35,131 nt of DNA from Verrucomicrobiia bacterium (GTDB lineage Bacteria; Verrucomicrobiota; Verrucomicrobiia; Limisphaerales; JADLHS01): NCBI GenBank assembly GCA_011525685.1, contig WYBW01000014.1, positions 1 to 35,131 of the forward strand, read 5' to 3'. The position numbers and the translations under genes are program-made. Numbering within the stretch: the first letter of the stretch is position 1; each line of letters begins with the position of its first letter. Below, piece by piece: positions 32,667 through 35,131 of the stretch. The notes under the pieces are model-generated. The model was not told the DNA's origin and ran no database searches. It was given only the letters and a program-made list of their open reading frames with translations.

Positions 32667-34094
32667 TTAACCTCGCAGAAACACCCACCAGACCAGCAGC
32701 AGCATTGGCAGCATGTAGGGCAGGGCGTACTTGAAGACGAATCCCAGGAAGGTGGGTGTATTGACCTTTTGATGATCGGCGATGGACTTGACCATGAAGT
32801 TCGGACCATTGCCGATGTAGGTGTTCGCGCCAAAGAAGACCGCGCCCACACTGATGGCGAGGATGAACCGGCTGAACTTGGCGTCACCCAGCAGGCAGGC
32901 AATTTCGATCTGCTCAGTGCTGACACTGCCCTGTGCCAGCGGTGTCGCGTGGTAGGTGCGGAGCGCTTCAAAGGTTTGTCGGACCTGATCCGCGTGCGGT
33001 CCGGTCAACGCTCCGAGGTCCGTTCCCGGCGACTGGATCAGTTGGCGCACCTGCTCAATGACTTGCGGATCAATCGAAGAACCTTGGATGGCGCTCAGAA
33101 AACTCAGATACGTGGGCGCGTTGTCCAGGGCGCTGGAAAGAAACCCCGTGCTCCAGTAGAAGAGTCCCGCCGTGGGATGCTCGACCAGGCCGGCGTTGAG
33201 CTTCAGCCAGTCCAGGGCCGGGATCATTGTGGCAAAAATTCCGATGAACAGAATGGCGACCTCCTGTATGGGATGGAAATTGAAGTGGTTCGCCTCGTGA
33301 ATCCTTCTTCGCGTGGTGAAGTAAGAACCGGCCGCCGCGGCGACCATCAAGCCTTCGCGCAAGAACAACGGGTGGTTGATGAAGACGGCTCCGAGGATGA
33401 CGGCCAGGAAAAACAAATTGGCCAGCCCCTCGAACCGCCACTCTTCCCGGGCGGTTTCCCGCTCACGAACAGCCCGGGGAGCGCGGCGAAAGTTGATCGA
33501 GTCCACCACGTAAAACATCGCCAGCAACACTCCCACACCCACGCTCCACATCGGCCAGCACTTTTCCGCCACCCACCAGAACGGAATGCCCTTGAGATAC
33601 CCAAGGAACAGCGGCGGATCGCCAATCGGCGTCAGGCAGCCCCCCACGTTGGAGACGATGAAGATGAAGAAGACAATGTGGTGCGCCGTGACTCGATACT
33701 TGTTCATCCGGATCCAGGGCCGGATCAGAAGCATGGAGGCGCCCGTCGTGCCGAGCAGGTTGGCAATCACCGCGCCGACGAACAGAAACAGCACGTTCAC
33801 CCACGGCGTGGCTTCGCCTTTGACATTGATATGAATGCCGCCCGAGACAACGAACAACGAACCGATCAATGCAATGAAGCTGACGTACTCATGCGCGACG
33901 TGCAGGACGCGGGCGTGGGCATGAAGGCCGAACAGGTAGTAACTCAACGTGATCGCACCGAGCGAATACGCAACCTTTGGATAGTGTTTCGCCCACCAAT
34001 CCGCCGCCAGCAACGGCGCCAAGGCAATCGTGCCCAGCAACAACACGAAGGGCAGAATCATCCAAGGATTGGGGGCGATCACGTCGTGGCTCAC
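32667..34094 (-). CDS. nhaD: NhaD-type sodium:proton antiporter
   Basis: This is a polytopic protein of 475 residues with the NhaD/ion-transporter pattern: PFVLLLGTIALAPLLAADWW, GSLFVVSGGIHI, NLLGTTGASMLLIRPWIRMN, IFIVSNVGGCLTPIGDPPLF, and SALDNAPTYLSFLSA with the acidic residue used in transport. Later helices include FANTYIGNGPNFMVK-like FGANTYIGNGPNFMVK. It exchanges Na+ for H+ across the inner membrane. The start is uncertain: TTG at 34136, GTG at 34094 and ATG at 34061 are all in frame, none with a clear Shine-Dalgarno site. GTG at 34094 was chosen as the middle choice giving a short polar N-terminus before the first helix. Confidence 0.88.
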   Translation of the reverse strand: MSHDVIAPNPWMILPFVLLLGTIALAPLLAADWWAKHYPKVAYSLGAITLSYYLFGLHAHARVLHVAHEYVSFIALIGSLFVVSGGIHINVKGEATPWVNVLFLFVGAVIANLLGTTGASMLLIRPWIRMNKYRVTAHHIVFFIFIVSNVGGCLTPIGDPPLFLGYLKGIPFWWVAEKCWPMWSVGVGVLLAMFYVVDSINFRRAPRAVRERETAREEWRFEGLANLFFLAVILGAVFINHPLFLREGLMVAAAAGSYFTTRRRIHEANHFNFHPIQEVAILFIGIFATMIPALDWLKLNAGLVEHPTAGLFYWSTGFLSSALDNAPTYLSFLSAIQGSSIDPQVIEQVRQLIQSPGTDLGALTGPHADQVRQTFEALRTYHATPLAQGSVSTEQIEIACLLGDAKFSRFILAISVGAVFFGANTYIGNGPNFMVKSIADHQKVNTPTFLGFVFKYALPYMLPMLLLVWWVFLRG

Positions 34095-34313
34095 CGCGTT
34101 CAAGCTACGGAGTTGCTTCGGGTGAGGCAAACGCAAACCCGATCACCAGCGGCTTCTTTGAATCGGACGGGCCAGGCACTTCAACTTTCTTCGAGCGACG
34201 GGCGGACTGTTCCCAACAGCGCAGAGTCGCCAGGGTCCGCGCATGGTGGCGGACAACCCCACCGCCCACGACGTGGGTTGCCTTGTCTCTGAACTGCAGT
34301 CTGGTGGGGAGAA

Positions 34314-34655
34314 TCATCCGACATCCATCAACTCCCGGCTGCGTTCCCGAACCCGGTCCTGCCGCTGCGCCCGCAGGAGCGCGGCTCGCGCTTTCTCCTC
34401 AAACAGGACGGGAAACAAGAGCAACGGAAAAGTCGTCACCCAGGCGAGGGCCGCTGCGTCGTCGGCTGCGCCGCGCAATCGGGCGCGGTGTTTCAACGTC
34501 TGGCTGCGCTCGAGCCGATCCGTCAATAGCCGCTGTTTGAGTTCCTCCAAGTCGCCCTCTGGCGAGGGGCACAGTGCCGCCGCCATCCCTGGCCGGGGCG
34601 CGAACCGAGTCTCCGGTCCGAACCGGGCAGCCACCTGTTGTTTGCTTTCATTCAT
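34314..34655 (-). CDS. Small unrecognised protein with one hydrophobic stretch
   Basis: I do not recognise this 113-residue protein. It starts MNESKQQVAARFGPETRFAP and has a charged middle (LEELKQRLLTDRLERSQTLK). A moderately hydrophobic segment (ALAWVTTFPLLLFPVLFEEK) is followed by an Arg-rich end. AGGAAGG precedes the ATG by a few bases, a fair ribosome site, which supports it as a real gene. A terminator-like hairpin lies about 50 bp upstream of the start on the same strand. It is possibly cotranscribed with the NhaD gene. Confidence 0.6.
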   Translation of the reverse strand: MNESKQQVAARFGPETRFAPRPGMAAALCPSPEGDLEELKQRLLTDRLERSQTLKHRARLRGAADDAAALAWVTTFPLLLFPVLFEEKARAALLRAQRQDRVRERSRELMDVG

Positions 34656-34699
34656 AAACTTGACCTTCCTGATCGGATGTTACGACCCCGGCGTTGCAA

Positions 34700-34732
34700 C
34701 AAAAAACCCGCGACTGACAGGCAATCGCGGGT
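34700..34732 (-). terminator. Rho-independent terminator or attenuator, minus strand
   Basis: Read on the minus strand, ACCCGCGA and TCGCGGGT form an 8-bp stem around an 11-nt loop (34706-34732), followed by a run of Ts (to 34700). It lies in the leader of the 113-residue gene, so it ends an upstream transcript or attenuates this gene. Confidence 0.8.
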
Positions 34733-35131
34733 GGGTCGGAAATTGTTTGGGTGATGTCTAATCATCCCGGACCGCGATGCAAAAACCGCACGAGCCGCGC
34801 CGCCAGATGGCGGAAACGCCGCCAACTCGCGCTGGGTGCAGATGAATGAACGCGGTGCTCATATTTGACGGGCGTGAGGGAACACGATTCCAGGCTGTTT
34901 GTCAAAGAGTATCCGCGGTGAGAGTAGCCGCACCTGAAATCCTGCCGATTTCGGGGCGCGGCATTCACTCCGCCTCATCGTCAGCTTGCGAAATCGGCGT
35001 CGAAGCGGCCTGATACCGTTCCCAACGTTGTTCACGAGGACGCGGAGCGACGCCCGGGGAAGCGGGAGCGCAGCGGCCTTGTGAACAACTTGGCCGCCGG
35101 GCAAATTCAACCCGGCAGTCGCAGCTTTGCC
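34733..35131. other. Structured, apparently non-coding end region
   Basis: No ORF here looks like a real protein. Inverted repeats are present: GCCGATTTCG (34944-34953) with its complement at 34989-34998, and GTTGTTCACGAGG (35027-35039) with CCTTGTGAACAAC (35077-35089). A 34-codon minus-strand ORF (34758-34862, 34 residues) precedes the terminator. I could not match the region to RNase P RNA or tmRNA. Confidence 0.4.

Noticed and set aside
32616..34292. Plus-strand ORF of 558 codons opposite NhaD
   Set aside because: It is antisense to a clear transporter and encodes an Arg/Gln/His-rich sequence without domains.
34733..35131. RNase P RNA or tmRNA
   Set aside because: Neither the conserved RNase P core motifs nor a tmRNA tRNA-like end could be found on either strand.

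Overview
The window most likely comes from a verrucomicrobial chromosome (Verrucomicrobiota, perhaps the Pedosphaera/Limisphaera side; this is inference without database support). The reasons are: a Planctomycetes-Verrucomicrobia type (PVM-type) bacterial microcompartment (BMC) operon; a prepilin-like protein with an ADGH C-terminal signature; a HEAT/cupredoxin/cytochrome c fusion; PQQ-propeller and zinc-ribbon proteins; high GC; weak or absent Shine-Dalgarno sites; and many small palindromic repeats, some of them translated inside genes. I see no rRNA, tRNA, CRISPR array, transposase or phage gene. LAYOUT. 1-2.9 kb: a TPR-CHAT (caspase-like) protein carrying three in-frame palindromic repeat insertions, ending in a long palindrome shared with the convergent next gene. 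2.9-5.9 kb (minus): PQQ-repeat protein, zinc-ribbon membrane protein, GNAT acetyltransferase, unrecognised membrane-anchored protein. 6.0-8.7 kb: divergent lactate permease and SirB1-type transglutaminase-like protein. 8.7-13.8 kb: cardiolipin synthase-type PLD enzyme divergent from a DsbD-like reductase, then an AbgT-type transporter. 13.9-18.0 kb: HEAT/cupredoxin/cytochrome c protein, prepilin-like protein, outer-membrane barrel. 18.1-27.6 kb: the BMC locus. 27.8-34.7 kb: citrate synthase, response-regulator/histidine-kinase fusion, YggT-like membrane protein, succinyl-CoA synthetase alpha, VOC protein, NhaD-type antiporter and a small unknown protein. 34.7-35.1 kb: structured, apparently non-coding DNA with a terminator-like hairpin. 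BMC LOCUS. A divergent DeoR-type repressor faces pduL, BMC-H1, BMC-H2, ackA, BMC-H3, BMC-P1, cupin, CoA-acylating aldehyde dehydrogenase, BMC-P2, BMC-P3, class II aldolase and a predicted TIM-barrel protein. By analogy with the studied planctomycete compartment, the aldolase would cleave L-fuculose-1-phosphate or L-rhamnulose-1-phosphate to DHAP and L-lactaldehyde inside the shell. The dehydrogenase makes lactoyl-CoA, PduL makes lactoyl-phosphate, and the acyl kinase yields lactate plus ATP. The sugar isomerase, kinase, importer and an obvious NADH-recycling oxidoreductase are not in the window. MOST INTERESTING. Loosely spaced junctions of the BMC operon are occupied by palindromic repeats or a shared A/C-rich leader, which could set shell-protein stoichiometry. 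The acyl-kinase gene runs through such a repeat, giving a roughly 56-residue C-terminal extension with a tandem 12-residue peptide. The CHAT gene carries three comparable in-frame insertions. The last BMC-operon protein has a long disordered linker and a short terminal helix that could be a targeting tail.
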